DNA of 64,000 bases, taken from assembly GCF_006658505.1 (NCBI RefSeq), contig NZ_VFUZ01000026.1:1-64000 (forward strand), written 5' to 3'. Under the pieces are notes generated by a model. The model was not told the origin of the DNA and did no database searches. It saw nothing but the letters and a program-made list of their open reading frames with translations. The position numbers were made by a program, and so were the translations under genes. This DNA is from Mesorhizobium sp. B2-4-15. Its GTDB lineage: Bacteria > Pseudomonadota > Alphaproteobacteria > Rhizobiales > Rhizobiaceae. Below are positions 8,198 through 18,300 of this stretch, piece after piece (within the stretch, counting starts at the first letter, position 1; every line of letters begins with the position of its first letter).

Positions 8198-8503
8198 ATG
8201 ATTCCCGGCGAAATCATTCCCGCACAAGGCGACATCGAACTCAACAAGGACCTGCCGACCGTCACCTTGAAAGTCGCCAACAGCGGTGACCGACCGATCC
8301 AGGTCGGCAGCCACTACCATTTCTACGAAACCAATGAGGGGCTGAAATTCGACCGTGAACGGGCGCGCGGCATGCGCCTCGACATCGCCGCGGGCACGGC
8401 CATTCGCTTCGAACCCGGCCAGGAACGCGATGTCACGCTGGTGCCGCTTGGCGGCAAGCGCGAGGTCCATGGGTTCCAGCAGAAGGTGATGGGCAAGCTG
8501 TGA
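8198..8503 (+). CDS. ureB: Urease subunit beta
   Basis: A complete 101-residue beta subunit. IPGEIIPAQGDIELN at the start and VGSHYHFYETN in the middle are invariant UreB features, as is RFEPGQERDVTLVPLGG near the end. It follows the HupE/UreJ gene by 6 bases. Unusually, ureC does not follow directly: 1.2 kb with two opposite-strand genes intervene, so ureC must have its own promoter or be reached through these. Confidence 0.97.
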   Translation: MIPGEIIPAQGDIELNKDLPTVTLKVANSGDRPIQVGSHYHFYETNEGLKFDRERARGMRLDIAAGTAIRFEPGQERDVTLVPLGGKREVHGFQQKVMGKL

Positions 8504-8552
8504 GACCGGCGGCGTCTCGTGCGCGGCGTGTGCCCGGCTTTGGGGCAAGCAT

Positions 8553-8571
8553 GAAAGCAGACGCTGCTTTC
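8553..8571. terminator. Short hairpin between convergent genes
   Basis: GAAAGCAG (8553-8560) and CTGCTTTC (8564-8571) form a perfect 8-bp stem with a three-base loop. It lies between the stops of ureB and the opposite-strand gene at 8575, where a bidirectional terminator is expected, but no long T run follows on either strand. Confidence 0.4.
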
Positions 8572-8574
8572 GGC

Positions 8575-9069
8575 TCAGTTCGACGGCTTGGCCGCCGCAT
8601 AGATGACGATCTTCCCGGGGTCATCGAACTCCACGGCGAGAACGTCCTCGGCAAGTACGCGCCGCGAATCGATGGCATTGTAAAGCAAGGCATTGGCCTC
8701 GATCTCCTTGCGCAGTTCGGCGACATCCTCCTGATGCTGCCGGACCTTGTTTTCGATGGCCGGCGGCGGACCGCCCTCGCTGCGCGCGGCGTCGGTCAAG
8801 AACACGATGTCGACCTTGTCGAGCTTGGACGTCTTGCGCACCGTGCTGATGTTTTCACGCGTGCGGTCGATCGCCGAACTCACTTTATCGATTTCAGCTG
8901 TTGTCTTGGCTTCTTCCTGGTTGACCTGCGAGCCGACGATCCGGTCGATAGTTTCCGGGCTTTCGAGGCCCTGCGCGTTCAGCGCGGCATGCGGAAGGCT
9001 CGCAGCCAGAAACGCAGCCGCCGCGATGGCATGCAGCCATCGGGCATCGGGCAAGGTGGTGACGGTCAT
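8575..9069 (-). CDS. Hypothetical secreted/periplasmic protein
   Basis: A 164-residue protein with a hydrophobic N-terminal segment (LHAIAAAAFLAASLPHAALNAQG) that looks like a cleavable signal peptide. The rest is rich in Glu, Asp, Lys and Ser and contains heptad-like stretches, for example ENKVRQHQEDVAELRKEIE, suggesting a short coiled coil. No family recognised. It lies inside the urease cluster but on the other strand, together with the next gene; the two are separated by 114 bases and need not form an operon. Confidence 0.7.
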   Translation of the reverse strand: MTVTTLPDARWLHAIAAAAFLAASLPHAALNAQGLESPETIDRIVGSQVNQEEAKTTAEIDKVSSAIDRTRENISTVRKTSKLDKVDIVFLTDAARSEGGPPPAIENKVRQHQEDVAELRKEIEANALLYNAIDSRRVLAEDVLAVEFDDPGKIVIYAAAKPSN

Positions 9070-9183
9070 CGTTCGCTTTCGAGGCTTGTTTTAACACTTA
9101 CCAGACGAAACGACTCCGGCCCTGTCACAGTTCCCTTCTTGATGCGACCGGCGGACCGGGTACCGGCCCGCCGCACTGGTTCG

Positions 9184-9573
9184 TCAGCTGGCTTTCTTGG
9201 TGATCAGGGTCAGCGCGCCATTGGGCTCCATGCTGGCCGCAACCACCTGCGCCGAGGTCATTCCCTTGGCCTGAAGGGCGGACTTGACCTTGGGAGTGGC
9301 GTCGATCGAGCTGCGCAGTTTCTGCAGGCCGGCATCGCCGCGCTGGGCGATCACCTGATTGACCTGCGTCTGGGTGTCCTTTGGCAGTTCGGTGATGTCG
9401 ACAATGTTGACGCTCTGGATCGCCGGCGCGGCCTGCTGGCCGCCGGGCGCCGGCGTTTTCGCCGCGGGAGCCGGCGTGGCCGGAGCGGGCTGTTGTGCTG
9501 GCTGCTGCTGGGCACTGGCGGCACCGGCCAGCATCAGGCTGGCGGCGGCTGCAAGAACTATCGATTTGCGCAT
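9184..9573 (-). CDS. Hypothetical secreted protein with Pro/Ala/Gln-rich linker
   Basis: A 129-residue protein with a clear signal peptide (MRKSIVLAAAASLMLAGAASA, cleavage after ASA), then a low-complexity linker of Gln, Pro and Ala (about 22-52), then a compact C-terminal region of about 75 residues. That region (DITELPKDTQTQVNQVI onward) is not recognised. GGAAAATCC precedes the ATG at 9573, which is preferred over the longer frame. Second of two opposite-strand genes between ureB and ureC; its promoter would lie in 9574-9740, divergent from ureC. Confidence 0.75.
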   Translation of the reverse strand: MRKSIVLAAAASLMLAGAASAQQQPAQQPAPATPAPAAKTPAPGGQQAAPAIQSVNIVDITELPKDTQTQVNQVIAQRGDAGLQKLRSSIDATPKVKSALQAKGMTSAQVVAASMEPNGALTLITKKAS

Positions 9574-9740
9574 GGATTTTCCTTCCATCGATTTGGCAAA
9601 CGGTCGTTTTGGGGTGACCTGCCAACCTCAACCGCCAAATGGGATGAGAAGGTGTCGCCCAGCGGGTCATTGCGTGACCATTGGATGGCGGCAATGTGCA
9701 ACCCGGCTTCAACCACAGCGCATTTCGGGAGCAATCGCCG

Positions 9741-11453
<1,713 letters not shown>

Positions 11454-11550
11454 GGCAGAATCGGGATTGCGACAGGTGCTGCAAAATCCGTTGCAGCAGA
11501 GGATACGACACCGCAATATGCGGCCTCGAAAAGCCGCATCGTGATCAGGC

Positions 11551-12144
11551 ATGGCCAGCGAAATAGCCTCTCCGCACGACATCTTCCCGCATATCCGCAT
11601 CGTCATGGGCATGGTGATCGGGCTCGGCGTCGCCCGCCTGCTGTCAGGGGTGGCGCGCATCGTCCAGCATCCCGGCCAATACCGGCTCTATCCCGTGCAC
11701 CTGGCCTGGGTGGCCTCGGTGCTGTTGACGCTGGTGCATTTCTGGTGGTGGGAGTTTGGCCTCTACGCCATCGAGACATGGACGTTCGGCAAGTACCTTT
11801 TCATCATCTTCTACGCCATCACGCTGTTCCTGCTCTGTGCGCTGCTGTTTCCGGACTCGATGCTGGACTACACCAGCTACGAGGACTTCTTCTATTCGCG
11901 CCGCGCCTGGTTCTTCGGCCTGCTGGCCGCGACCTACCTGCTCGATGTGATCGACACGCTGCTGAAAGGACCGGAGCATTTCGCCCGCTTCGGCAACGAA
12001 TATCTGTTCCGCACGCCGGTCTTCGTCGCGCTCTGCATCGCCGCGATCCTGGTGCGCGACCGCCGCTTCCACATCGCTTTCGTCGCGGCCGCGCTCATCT
12101 ACCAGATATCGTTCATCCTGCGGCTCTTCGACACGATCGTATGA
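11551..12144 (+). CDS. Hypothetical integral membrane protein
   Basis: A 197-residue protein with five or six hydrophobic segments (about 17-35, 52-70, 76-96, 113-130, 153-168, 172-190). Aromatic-rich motifs such as VHFWWWEFG and the DYTSYEDFFYSRR loop are conserved-looking, but I do not recognise a family. It lies 97 bases after ureC and 42 before a GST gene, in the direction of the urease genes. A link to urea or nickel uptake is possible from context only. Confidence 0.75.
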   Translation: MASEIASPHDIFPHIRIVMGMVIGLGVARLLSGVARIVQHPGQYRLYPVHLAWVASVLLTLVHFWWWEFGLYAIETWTFGKYLFIIFYAITLFLLCALLFPDSMLDYTSYEDFFYSRRAWFFGLLAATYLLDVIDTLLKGPEHFARFGNEYLFRTPVFVALCIAAILVRDRRFHIAFVAAALIYQISFILRLFDTIV

Positions 12145-12186
12145 CGACCGCCGATGCTTTAGGCTTACTGGGAAAGGCAGGTTCTC

Positions 12187-12792
12187 ATGTACAAGGCCAT
12201 CGGATCGCGCGGATCCCGGGTCAGCCGCGTCCTCTGGATGCTCGAGGAACTCGGGCAACACTATGAATTCACCGAGGTCAAACTGCGCTCGCCGGAGGCC
12301 TATGCGCTCAACCCGTCGGGCAAGGTGCCAATCCTCATCGACGGCGAGCTGACGGTAACGGATTCGGCGGCGATCTGCGTCTATCTGGCCGACAAGCACG
12401 CCGACAAGGGGATGGGCGCCAATCCCGGTGTTGCCGGCCGCGCGGAGATGGATTCCTGGATGCATTTCGCCCAGAGCGAGTTCGAGGCACCGCTGTGGAA
12501 CAAGCTGCGCCACCGCTTCCTGCTGCCCAAGGACGTCCGGGTCGATGTCGGTCCTGCGGTGGCCTACGATTTCGCCTCGGAGGTCAAGGCGCTGGACCGC
12601 CGGCTTGGCGACAAGCCGTTCGCGCTCGGCGACCGATTCTCGGCTGTCGATATCCTGCTCGGCGACATGGGCGCCTGGGCGCGCGCCGGCCGTTTCCCGA
12701 TCGACTCCGAGCGCGTCAACGCCTATTTCGACCGGGTGCTGACGCGCCCTGCCCGTGCGCGGGCACAAGCCAATGGCGGAGCCATGACATGA
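12187..12792 (+). CDS. Glutathione S-transferase family protein
   Basis: A 201-residue two-domain GST. The N-terminal thioredoxin-like half has SRVSRVLWMLEELGQHYE, the cis-Pro stretch NPSGKVPILIDG and the glutathione-binding TDSAAICVYLADKH. The C-terminal helical half carries the N-capping-box-like FALGDRFSAVDILLGDMGAW. An RBS-like AAAGGCAGG precedes the ATG. Its stop overlaps the ureE start (ATGA), so it is translationally coupled to the urease assembly genes, which is an unusual partner; detoxification or redox protection of metallocentre assembly is speculative. Confidence 0.92.
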   Translation: MYKAIGSRGSRVSRVLWMLEELGQHYEFTEVKLRSPEAYALNPSGKVPILIDGELTVTDSAAICVYLADKHADKGMGANPGVAGRAEMDSWMHFAQSEFEAPLWNKLRHRFLLPKDVRVDVGPAVAYDFASEVKALDRRLGDKPFALGDRFSAVDILLGDMGAWARAGRFPIDSERVNAYFDRVLTRPARARAQANGGAMT

Positions 12793-13379
12793 AGCTCGAT
12801 ATCAAGACCGATTTCACCAAATTCCCGCGCGCCGTTTCGGTGCTAACGGGAAACGAGGCCGGGACCACGGCACCGGCGGGCCGCGCGGTTCTTGCTCATG
12901 ACGAGCGGCATCTGCGCCGCCGCGCCATCGAACTCGCCGACGGCAGCAAGGTGCTGGTCGACCTGCCCGAGCCCGTTGCCCTGAACGACGGCCACCGGCT
13001 GGTGCTGGAGGATGGCCGCCATATCGAGATCGCCGCCGCGCCGGAAGAGGTCCATGACATCCGCGCCCGCGACGCCGTGCATCTGGCCGAGCTTGCCTGG
13101 CACATCGGCAACCGCCATCTGGCGGCGGCGATCGAGGCGCACCGCATCCTCATCCTGCGCGACCACGTCATCAAGGCGATGCTGCAGGGGCTGGGCGCCA
13201 CGGTGACCGACGTCTCCGAGCCGTTCAAGCCGGTGCGCGGCGCCTATTCCGCCCATGGCGGCGCGCATGGACATGATCGCGGCCACGCTCATGCCCACGC
13301 CGAAGCGCACAGTCATGGCCACAGTCACAGCGAGGCGCATTCACACAGCCATTCGCACGACCATCACGATCATGACTGA
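12789..13379 (+). CDS. ureE: Urease nickel metallochaperone UreE with His-rich tail
   Basis: A 196-residue UreE that stores and hands nickel to UreG. The N-terminal peptide-binding domain and the central metal domain (HLAELAWHIGNRHLAAAIEAHRILILRDHVI) are standard. The last 41 residues contain 17 histidines in an HxH pattern, giving a high-capacity nickel-binding tail like that of Klebsiella UreE. The ATG overlaps the stop of the upstream GST gene by four bases, and its own end overlaps ureF by eight, so the three are coupled. The simple-repeat DNA of the tail is a place where length variation between strains is expected. Confidence 0.97.
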   Translation: MKLDIKTDFTKFPRAVSVLTGNEAGTTAPAGRAVLAHDERHLRRRAIELADGSKVLVDLPEPVALNDGHRLVLEDGRHIEIAAAPEEVHDIRARDAVHLAELAWHIGNRHLAAAIEAHRILILRDHVIKAMLQGLGATVTDVSEPFKPVRGAYSAHGGAHGHDRGHAHAHAEAHSHGHSHSEAHSHSHSHDHHDHD

Positions 13380-14043
13380 CCAACCTTCGAACATGGCGCT
13401 GCTGCGGCTGATGGCGTGGCTGTCGCCTGCCTTTCCGGTCGGCGGCTTTGCCTACAGCCACGGCCTGGAGCGGGCGGTGCATGATGGGCTGATTGCCGAC
13501 GCCGGGAGCCTGGCTGCCTGGCTGGAAACGCTGGTCGAGATGGGTTCGGGCTGGAACGATGCCGTGCTGTTCGCCGAGAGCTGGCGCCGCGCCCGCGACG
13601 CCGTCGACCTCGACGACGTTGCCGCACTGGCCGAGGCGCTCGCCGGCTCGCGGGAACGCCATACCGAGACCACGCTGCAAGGCGCCGCCTTCCTGAAGGC
13701 CGCCGCCGCATGGCCCAATCCGGTGCTGAAGCGCTTGCCGGCCGGCTGCGCCTATTGCGTCGCCGTCGGCGCGGTGGCCGGCGGCCATGGCATTGCGCTT
13801 CCAAGTGCGCTGTCCGCCTTCCTGCAAGCCTTTTTCTCCAATCTCGTCCAGGCGGCCATCCGCCTCGGCACCATCGGGCAGAACGAAGCCACTGCGCTGC
13901 TGGCCGGCTTCGAGCCGCTGGCCCTGGCGACCGCCGCCCGCGCTTCGCGCTCGACTTTGGATGATCTCGGCGGCTGCGCCTTCGTCTCCGAAATCATGGC
14001 GATGAGGCACGAAACCCAGTATTCGCGGCTGTTCCGCTCATGA
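13372..14043 (+). CDS. ureF: Urease accessory protein UreF
   Basis: A 223-residue all-helical UreF that joins UreD and UreG in the nickel-loading complex and gates the UreG GTPase. LMAWLSPAFPVGGFAYSHGLE at the N terminus is the family hallmark, and the C-terminal SEIMAMRHETQYSRLFRS is also typical. The start MTDQPSN at 13372 overlaps the ureE end by eight bases; an upstream extension of the frame translates the His-rich region out of frame and is rejected. Confidence 0.96.
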   Translation: MTDQPSNMALLRLMAWLSPAFPVGGFAYSHGLERAVHDGLIADAGSLAAWLETLVEMGSGWNDAVLFAESWRRARDAVDLDDVAALAEALAGSRERHTETTLQGAAFLKAAAAWPNPVLKRLPAGCAYCVAVGAVAGGHGIALPSALSAFLQAFFSNLVQAAIRLGTIGQNEATALLAGFEPLALATAARASRSTLDDLGGCAFVSEIMAMRHETQYSRLFRS

Positions 14044-14480
14044 TCCTCCTTGCCTTCATCCTTTCATTCGTCCTGCTGCTGATCACCGCGCTGCATGTCT
14101 ATTGGGGTATCGGCGGCGTCTGGCCGGGCAAGGACGCCGCGACCTGCGCCCGCGCGGTGGTCGGATTTCGCGGCGTCGATGAAATGCCGACGCCTTTCGC
14201 CAGTTTCGCCGTCGCGGCGTGCCTTTGCCTGGCAACGCTCTGGCCGCTGGCGCTCATCGGCTTCTTTGCCTCGCCCTTTCCCCGCGAGGGCCTCGCCGCC
14301 ACGTCGCTGCTCATCGGACTGGTGTTCCTGGGGCGCGGTATTGCCGGCTTCACGCCGTGGTGGCGGCGGCTGGCGCCCGAGCAGCCTTTCGCGCGGCTCG
14401 ATGTCCGCTACTATTCGCCGCTGTGCGTATTGATCGGGCTCGGTTTCGCAGTCCTTGCCGTCACGGAGTTCCCAACATGA
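14040..14480 (+). CDS. DUF3995 small membrane protein
   Basis: A 146-residue protein with four predicted membrane helices (about 3-22, 53-75, 84-103, 123-142). The first helix with LHVYWGIGGVWPGKD is the mark of DUF3995, a family of unknown function. Its start overlaps the ureF stop by four bases (ATGA) and its stop overlaps the ureG start in the same way, so it is tightly coupled between two urease accessory genes. A role in urease assembly is not established. Confidence 0.85.
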   Translation: MILLAFILSFVLLLITALHVYWGIGGVWPGKDAATCARAVVGFRGVDEMPTPFASFAVAACLCLATLWPLALIGFFASPFPREGLAATSLLIGLVFLGRGIAGFTPWWRRLAPEQPFARLDVRYYSPLCVLIGLGFAVLAVTEFPT

Positions 14481-15118
14481 CGCAGCCCAACGGTCCTCTT
14501 CGCATCGGCATTGGCGGCCCCGTCGGCTCGGGCAAGACGACGCTCACCGAAAAACTCTGCAAGAAGTTGCGCGATGCGTTTTCCATCGCCGTCGTCACCA
14601 ACGATATCTACACCAGGGAAGACGCCATGATACTGGCCCGGCTGCAGGCGCTGCCGGAGGACCGCATCGTCGGCGTCGAGACGGGCGGGTGTCCGCATAC
14701 CGCCATTCGCGAGGACGCTTCGATCAATTTGCAGGCGATCGCCGAGCTGAACCGCAAATTCCCGGACCTCGACATCATCTTCATCGAATCCGGCGGCGAT
14801 AACCTTGCCGCCACCTTCTCGCCTGACCTTGCCGATCTCACGCTGTATATCATCTCGGTCTGCCAGGGCGAGGAAATCCCGCGCAAGGGCGGTCCAGCGA
14901 TAACCCGCTCCGATTTCCTGATCATCAACAAGAGCGACCTGGCGCCCTATGTGAACGTCAACCTCGATGTCATGGAAAGCGACGCCGCCCGCATGCGCGG
15001 CAAGCGGCCGTTCGGCTTCACCGACCTGTCACGCGGCAAGGGCCTGCAGGAAGTCGTCGACTTCATCGTCGAGCATGGCGGGCTGAGGGCGAGCGCTACC
15101 GCGAGCACCGCAGCGTAG
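14477..15118 (+). CDS. ureG: Urease accessory GTPase UreG
   Basis: A 213-residue SIMIBI-class GTPase that powers nickel transfer into urease. Motifs in order: P-loop GIGGPVGSGKTTL (about 12-24), DIYTREDA, the metal-binding ETGGCPHTAIREDAS with its CPH motif, FIESGGDNLAATFSP, and the guanine-specificity NKSDLAPYV. The start overlaps the DUF3995 stop (ATGA). It is the last urease gene; 72 bases separate it from the next gene. Confidence 0.97.
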   Translation: MTQPNGPLRIGIGGPVGSGKTTLTEKLCKKLRDAFSIAVVTNDIYTREDAMILARLQALPEDRIVGVETGGCPHTAIREDASINLQAIAELNRKFPDLDIIFIESGGDNLAATFSPDLADLTLYIISVCQGEEIPRKGGPAITRSDFLIINKSDLAPYVNVNLDVMESDAARMRGKRPFGFTDLSRGKGLQEVVDFIVEHGGLRASATASTAA

Positions 15119-15190
15119 TCTGCACCAAACGAAAGCGGTTGCGGGCACCAGCGGAGCGCGGCATTCTTTCCAAAACTCGGAGGATTTTTC

Positions 15191-15958
15191 ATGAGCATTG
15201 CCCGCCTGCCAAGGGAAACGCTGACCAACCTGCCCTTTTACGAGGAGCGCGTCGATCTCGCCTGTGCCTTTCGCTGGACGGCGCGGCTCAACATGCATGA
15301 AGCGGTGGCCAACCATTTCTCGCTGGCCGTCAACGAGGACGGCACCAGGTTCCTGATGAATCCCAACCAGGTGCATTTCTCGCGCATCAAGGCGAGCGAC
15401 CTGATCGAGATCGATGCCAACGACCCCGACACGCTGTCCGGCCCCGCCGCGCCCGACCCGACGGCGTGGGGCCTGCACGGCGCCATCCATCGCAATGTGC
15501 CGCACGCGCGCTGCGTCATGCATGTCCATTCCATCCACGCCACGGTGCTGGCCTCGCTCGCCGACTCGACATTGCCGCCGATCGACCAGAATTCGGCGAT
15601 GTTCTTCAATCGCCATGTCGTCGACGCCCACTATGGCGGGCTGGCCTTCGAGGAGGAGGGCGAGCGTTGCTCGCAGCTTCTTACCGATCCCAAGGTCAGA
15701 GTGATGGTGATGGGCAATCACGGCGTGCTGGTCATCGGCGATACGGTCGCCGATGCCTTCAACCGCATGTTCTATTTCGAGCGCGCCGCCGAGACTTACA
15801 TCAAGGCGCTGTGGACCGGCCGTCCGCTGCGTACGCTGTCCGACGCCATCGCCGAGAAGGCCGCGGCCGAGATGGACGACTATCCCGGCCAGGCCGAGCG
15901 GCACCTCGCCGAGCTGAAGGCGATCCTCGACGAGCAGGAACCGATCTACCGGAACTGA
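15191..15958 (+). CDS. Class II aldolase/adducin family protein
   Basis: A 255-residue zinc-dependent aldolase-fold protein, related to fuculose-phosphate aldolase and ribulose-phosphate epimerase. Zinc ligands are probably His111 and His113 in CVMHVHSIHA and the His of GNHGVLVIG; NHFSLAV is another family signature. In rhizobia such proteins without the full aldolase context have unclear substrates. A strong-looking AGGATTTTTC precedes the ATG. It stands alone between ureG and an intergenic repeat, facing the HAD phosphatase gene. Confidence 0.9.
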   Translation: MSIARLPRETLTNLPFYEERVDLACAFRWTARLNMHEAVANHFSLAVNEDGTRFLMNPNQVHFSRIKASDLIEIDANDPDTLSGPAAPDPTAWGLHGAIHRNVPHARCVMHVHSIHATVLASLADSTLPPIDQNSAMFFNRHVVDAHYGGLAFEEEGERCSQLLTDPKVRVMVMGNHGVLVIGDTVADAFNRMFYFERAAETYIKALWTGRPLRTLSDAIAEKAAAEMDDYPGQAERHLAELKAILDEQEPIYRN

Positions 15959-16019
15959 AGATCCCGCGTTTTAGCTGATGCTGCGGCTCTCGCGAGCTCC
16001 ACTTGATTTTGGGAGCTTG

Positions 16020-16081
16020 GCGCTGCCCTTCTCCCCGTTCCTCACGGGAGAAGGTGCCGGCAGGCGGATGAGGGGCAGCGC
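16020..16081. repeat. Intergenic palindromic repeat (rhizobial type)
   Basis: The outer arms CGCTGCCC (16021-16028) and GGGGCAGCG (16072-16080) are complementary, and an inner hairpin pairs TTCTCCC (16029-16035) with GGGAGAA around 16046-16052. The right half GGCAGGCGGATGAGGGGC recurs with one mismatch at 24438-24456, so this is a dispersed family. It lies between two convergent gene ends and may act as a terminator or RNA-stability element. Confidence 0.75.
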
Positions 16082-16101
16082 GAACCTATGTTAATTCTCG
16101 C

Positions 16102-16734
16102 TCAGAGCCCGAGTTCCCTGCGCAATTCCACCGCGCTGTTGATGACGATAGCGCCAGGCGGCCCTTCCATCGGCGCTTCCGGCCAGAAGATCGTCTTCAT
16201 CCCCGCCGCCAGTCCGGCCATGGCGCCCGGCCAACTGTCGTCGACCGCAACCGCGTGCGCGGGATCGACACCCGCGAGATAGGCGGCGCGCAGGAAGGGT
16301 TCGGCGTGCGGCTTGCCTTCGCGCACGTCGTTGCGGCTGATCGACTTCATGCCGGGATAGGTCAGCCCGACCATGTGCAGATTGGCGTCCACGATCATCC
16401 GGTCCGAATTGGAGACCACCGCCTGCTGCACGCCAAGCGCGCGCAATTCATTGAAGACCTCGACGGCGCCGGGACGCGGCTTGAGACCTTCCACCAATGG
16501 CAGATAGTGCTCGTACTTGCGCATGATCCAGTCGTCGAAAGGCATATCAAGACCGAACTCGTCGCGCATCATCTCGTAGACCGGCCAGGCGGCAACGCCC
16601 AGCACGCGCTCGTGCAGGTCGGCCGGCGGCTCGAGGCCGGCATTGTGCATTGCAGCCACCAGGGCCGCCGCATGCAGCGGTTCGCTGTCGACCAGCGTGC
16701 CGTCCATGTCCCAGAAAACCGCCTTCGGTGTCAT
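16102..16734 (-). CDS. HAD-superfamily phosphatase, beta-phosphoglucomutase-like
   Basis: A 210-residue haloacid-dehalogenase-type hydrolase with a small helical cap. Motif I is FWDMDGTLVDSE (nucleophile Asp9, acid Asp11), motif II is VVSNSDR, motif III the Lys in EGKPHAEPF, and motif IV DDSWPGAMAGLAAGM. This group dephosphorylates small sugar phosphates. It is divergent from the SorC-type regulator and the polyol transport operon, which suggests a substrate from polyol metabolism. The start ATG follows AGGAGCGCTGC. Confidence 0.9.
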   Translation of the reverse strand: MTPKAVFWDMDGTLVDSEPLHAAALVAAMHNAGLEPPADLHERVLGVAAWPVYEMMRDEFGLDMPFDDWIMRKYEHYLPLVEGLKPRPGAVEVFNELRALGVQQAVVSNSDRMIVDANLHMVGLTYPGMKSISRNDVREGKPHAEPFLRAAYLAGVDPAHAVAVDDSWPGAMAGLAAGMKTIFWPEAPMEGPPGAIVINSAVELRRELGL

Positions 16735-16980
16735 GCAGCGCTCCTTTTTTGCGATCCCTTAAAGGGTTTACACCGGGAGATAAACCATCCGAGCGACAGA
16801 ACGTGCCATCGGCCGGGAACAAGAGCACCCGCTTGGCCCGGCAAAGACATCGTGCGGCAAAATCAACCCGGATACGCAAAGCAAGCATTTGCTCTTGAGA
16901 TTGACAATTGCGCAGAGAGCCGTTCCCTGCGAAACTAGAAGCGGACCGCTCGTGTGACCAGCGGGTTTGGGAGGCAGGAC

Positions 16981-17940
16981 GTGAATACCCGGCAGGATGG
17001 CGGCAGCAACAGGCTGGACGACGCGGCGCGCGCCGGCTGGCTCTATTATGTTGCCGGCAACACACAGGACCAGATCGCAGCCACACTCGGCATCTCGCGG
17101 CAGACCGCGCAGCGGCTGGTGTCGCTGGCTGTGTCGGAAGGCTTGATCAAGGTCCGCGTCGACCATCCAATCGCCAACTGCCTGGACCTGGCGGCGCGGC
17201 TGAAATCGCGCTTCGCGCTCGACCTCGTCGAGGTTGTGCCGAGCGACCCGACCTCGTCGTCGACGACTATCGGCATTGCCGAGGCGGCTGCAGCCGAGAT
17301 CGAAAGGCGATTGAGATCGCCGATTCCGATCGTGCTCGCGATCGGCACAGGCCGCACGCTGAAGGCGGCGATCGAACAATTGCCGCCGATGGAATGTCCG
17401 CAGCACAAGGTGGTGTCCTTGACCGGCAACATCTCGCCGGACGGTTCGGCCGCCTTCTACAACGTCATCTTCACCATGGCCGACAGGGTCAAGGCGCGCT
17501 CCTTCCCGATGCCGCTGCCGGTCATCGCCTCCTCGCCGCAGGAGCGCGAGATGCTGCTCAACCAGCCGATGATCCAGCCGACGCTGGCGCTCGCCGCCGA
17601 AGCCGACGTCACCTTCGTCGGCATCGGCGACCTCGGCCCAAAGGCGCCGCTCTACGAGGACGGCTTCATTTCCGAAACCGAGTTGAAGGCCTTGCAGAAG
17701 GCAGGCGGCATCGCCGAGATCGTCGGCTGGGTGTTCGATCGCGACGGACGGATGATCGAAGGCATCACCAACGACCGGGTGTCGTCGGCGTCGCTGCCAT
17801 CGCGCGAGAAGTCGCTGGTCATTGCGCTGGCCATGGGCGAGCGCAAGCTGCCGGGCATACTGGCGGCCGTGAACCGCCGTCTGGTCAACGGGCTCATCAC
17901 CGATGAGCGGACGGCGACCGCCCTTTTGGCCGGCGTCTGA
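16981..17940 (+). CDS. smoC: SorC/DeoR-family sugar-binding transcriptional regulator (SmoC-like)
   Basis: A 319-residue regulator of the SorC family: an N-terminal helix-turn-helix (TQDQIAATLGISRQTAQRLVS) and a large sugar-binding domain of isomerase-like fold (from about residue 60, with AIGTGRTLKAAIE and FVGIGDLG as family marks). It is expected to bind a phosphorylated or free polyol and control the transporter genes downstream, as SmoC does in related bacteria. The GTG at 16981 has GGGAGGCAGGAC directly upstream and is preferred over a GTG 27 bases earlier. The gene symbol rests on context. Confidence 0.88.
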   Translation: MNTRQDGGSNRLDDAARAGWLYYVAGNTQDQIAATLGISRQTAQRLVSLAVSEGLIKVRVDHPIANCLDLAARLKSRFALDLVEVVPSDPTSSSTTIGIAEAAAAEIERRLRSPIPIVLAIGTGRTLKAAIEQLPPMECPQHKVVSLTGNISPDGSAAFYNVIFTMADRVKARSFPMPLPVIASSPQEREMLLNQPMIQPTLALAAEADVTFVGIGDLGPKAPLYEDGFISETELKALQKAGGIAEIVGWVFDRDGRMIEGITNDRVSSASLPSREKSLVIALAMGERKLPGILAAVNRRLVNGLITDERTATALLAGV

Positions 17941-18004
17941 CCGACAGCCGCTGCTGCCGGCGGAATGGGCCGATGTCGTCTGCGTCGCGATAAAGCCAAC
18001 AGGG

Positions 18005-18190
18005 CTATCTGTGCCGCCCGAAAGGGTCGTTGCCATCGAGGAAACCGAGGTCGCGCTGCAGATGCGGCGACAGGTCCCTGATGTCGAGATGCGCCCTTTT
18101 TCTGATCGCGAACCAGCCAAAACCGTCCGTGAGCCACGAAATCCAGCGGTGATCCGGAGCGGGAGTGCACTTTTGCTGCGCCATGGTCAT
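18005..18190 (-). CDS. DUF1127-like small protein
   Basis: A 61-residue protein ending in HLDIRDLSPHLQRDLGFLDGN, the typical C-terminal half of DUF1127 proteins (a short Arg-rich helix, then LS...L.DIG). Alphaproteobacterial DUF1127 proteins act in RNA turnover, phosphate and carbon metabolism; this one is unstudied. The ATG at 18190 has AAGG nine bases upstream. It is divergent from a GcvA-like LysR regulator, a pairing often seen in rhizobia, so LysR control is likely. Confidence 0.7.
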   Translation of the reverse strand: MTMAQQKCTPAPDHRWISWLTDGFGWFAIRKRAHLDIRDLSPHLQRDLGFLDGNDPFGRHR

Positions 18191-18300
18191 GATCGTCAAC
18201 CTTCGCTATCCTGAACCCGAATGACGGGTTGACATTGAATGTCGGTCTTACCGGCCAGCTTTGCCAATCGAACGTCGATAAGGACCCATAAGGAGGTTTT

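Noticed and set aside
13255..13379. Simple DNA repeat or CRISPR-like array at the His-rich region
   Set aside because: The repetition comes from HxH codons of the UreE tail; there are no spacers.
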